The notes beneath the pieces are model-generated. The model searched no databases, was not told the DNA's origin, and saw only the letters and a list, made by a program, of their open reading frames with translations. A program made the translations under genes and the position numbers. A DNA stretch of 64,000 bases from Thioalkalivibrio sp. ALJ12. Lineage in GTDB: Bacteria > Pseudomonadota > Gammaproteobacteria > Ectothiorhodospirales > Ectothiorhodospiraceae. Below are positions 63,550 to 64,000 of this stretch, in pieces (position 1 is the stretch's first letter; each line of letters opens with the position of its first letter). The stretch lies in the NCBI RefSeq assembly GCF_000378305.1, contig NZ_KB899539.1, positions 1 to 64,000 on the forward strand, read 5' to 3'.

Positions 63550-64000
63550 TCAGCGTTTCCCAAGTGGGGTCGGCAGGTCGTCGATGCTGACCGCATTCTT
63601 TTCCTCCCAGTAGCGTTCCAGGCCCTCGGGGCCCTTGCGTTCGCTCCACTCGGTCAGGGTGGGGCGTGGCTGGAGTTCGCCTTCGGGTACGCCGAAGCCA
63701 CAGGAGGTCTGAATGCGGTGGATCTCGATGTCGATGATCTGCCGCGTTCCCGGATGTGCAGGGAACGCGCTGTACAGGGATTCCCAGTCGCCATCGGTCG
63801 GGAGCACGGTTCGCCCGCGGCCGTATAGCCGGAGAATCTTCGGTTTTCCGGAAAAGGCACAGAACATCAGCGTAATGCGGCCGTTTTCGGCCAGATGGGC
63901 GGAGGTCTCGTTGCCGGAGCCGGTCAGGTCGAGATAGGCCGCGCGGCGAGGACCCAGGACGCGCAGGGTGTCCAGCCCCTTGGGAGACAGGTTCACGTGG
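63550..64000 (-). CDS. pyridoxamine 5'-phosphate oxidase-family protein, N terminus cut by window
   Basis: The minus-strand frame is still open at base 64000, where it reads HVNLSPKGLDTLRVLG, an internal FMN-binding segment of PPOX-like split-barrel proteins; around 30-40 N-terminal residues are missing. ENGRITLMFCAFSGKPKILR and YGRGRTVLP are further family features. The C-terminal ERKGPEGLERYWEEKN is common in this uncharacterised subgroup. It ends 9 bases from the UPF0178 stop. Confidence 0.85.
   Translation of the reverse strand, partial: HVNLSPKGLDTLRVLGPRRAAYLDLTGSGNETSAHLAENGRITLMFCAFSGKPKILRLYGRGRTVLPTDGDWESLYSAFPAHPGTRQIIDIEIHRIQTSCGFGVPEGELQPRPTLTEWSERKGPEGLERYWEEKNAVSIDDLPTPLGKR

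Overview
The window looks like chromosomal DNA of a high-GC, chemolithotrophic gammaproteobacterium, most like the Ectothiorhodospiraceae (Thioalkalivibrio-type sulfur oxidisers). Three things point there: a flavocytochrome c sulfide dehydrogenase pair (fccAB), very GC-rich coding sequence, and gene orders shared with Pseudomonas and E. coli (mutS-pncC-recA-recX-alaS-lysC-csrA-tRNA-Ser; yceD-rpmF-plsX-fabH; uvrC-pgsA-tRNA-Gly-tRNA-Cys). The genus is inferred from gene content, not from a marker comparison.

Layout. 1-8.5 kb is a patchy accessory region. It holds a short DsbC-like thioredoxin, a decayed HigBA toxin-antitoxin locus, a Tat-exported PhoX phosphatase, a GFA-family zinc protein, fccAB, a duplicated fccB terminator and an AT-rich orphan gene of unknown function (6.7-8.3 kb). 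A recurring GGGTGTCCTCT motif is scattered through the non-coding parts. 8.6-12.6 kb carries modABC (molybdate uptake) and a CNT nucleoside transporter. 12.8-22.1 kb is recC-recB-recD with overlapping start and stop codons. 22.3-28.2 kb is a complete RND efflux operon. 28.3-39.2 kb is the DNA-repair and information core, interrupted by a miniature inverted-repeat element and by a GIY-YIG gene set in palindromic repeats. 39.2-39.6 kb is a tandem repeat seeded by the 3' end of tRNA-Ser. 40-48.3 kb carries maf, a two-subunit pyruvate carboxylase, the fatty-acid/phospholipid initiation operon, a CYTH phosphatase and a family-5 uracil-DNA glycosylase. 48.4-51.5 kb is uvrC, a second copy of the miniature element, pgsA and two tRNAs. 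51.6-54.1 kb is a GntP permease plus glycerate kinase. 54.2-62.9 kb is a signalling cluster (periplasmic-sensor GGDEF/EAL protein, REC-PAS-GGDEF-EAL regulator, HDOD-histidine kinase, FlhG/MinD-like ATPase). The window ends in a UPF0178 gene and a truncated PPOX-family gene.

The most unusual feature is a pair of related 267/298-bp elements at 30925-31191 and 50261-50558, in opposite orientation. Each has long terminal inverted repeats and a nested internal stem. The apical hairpin differs between copies by a compensatory base-pair change while its loop stays constant. One copy sits just upstream of mutS. The other supplies the last base of the uvrC stop codon and forms most of the pgsA leader. 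No transposase is present. Other points of interest are the GIY-YIG gene flanked by perfect palindromes, the tRNA-Ser 3'-end duplication with an antisense T-arm-like motif, the triple dyad upstream of fccA, and the AT-rich orphan gene.
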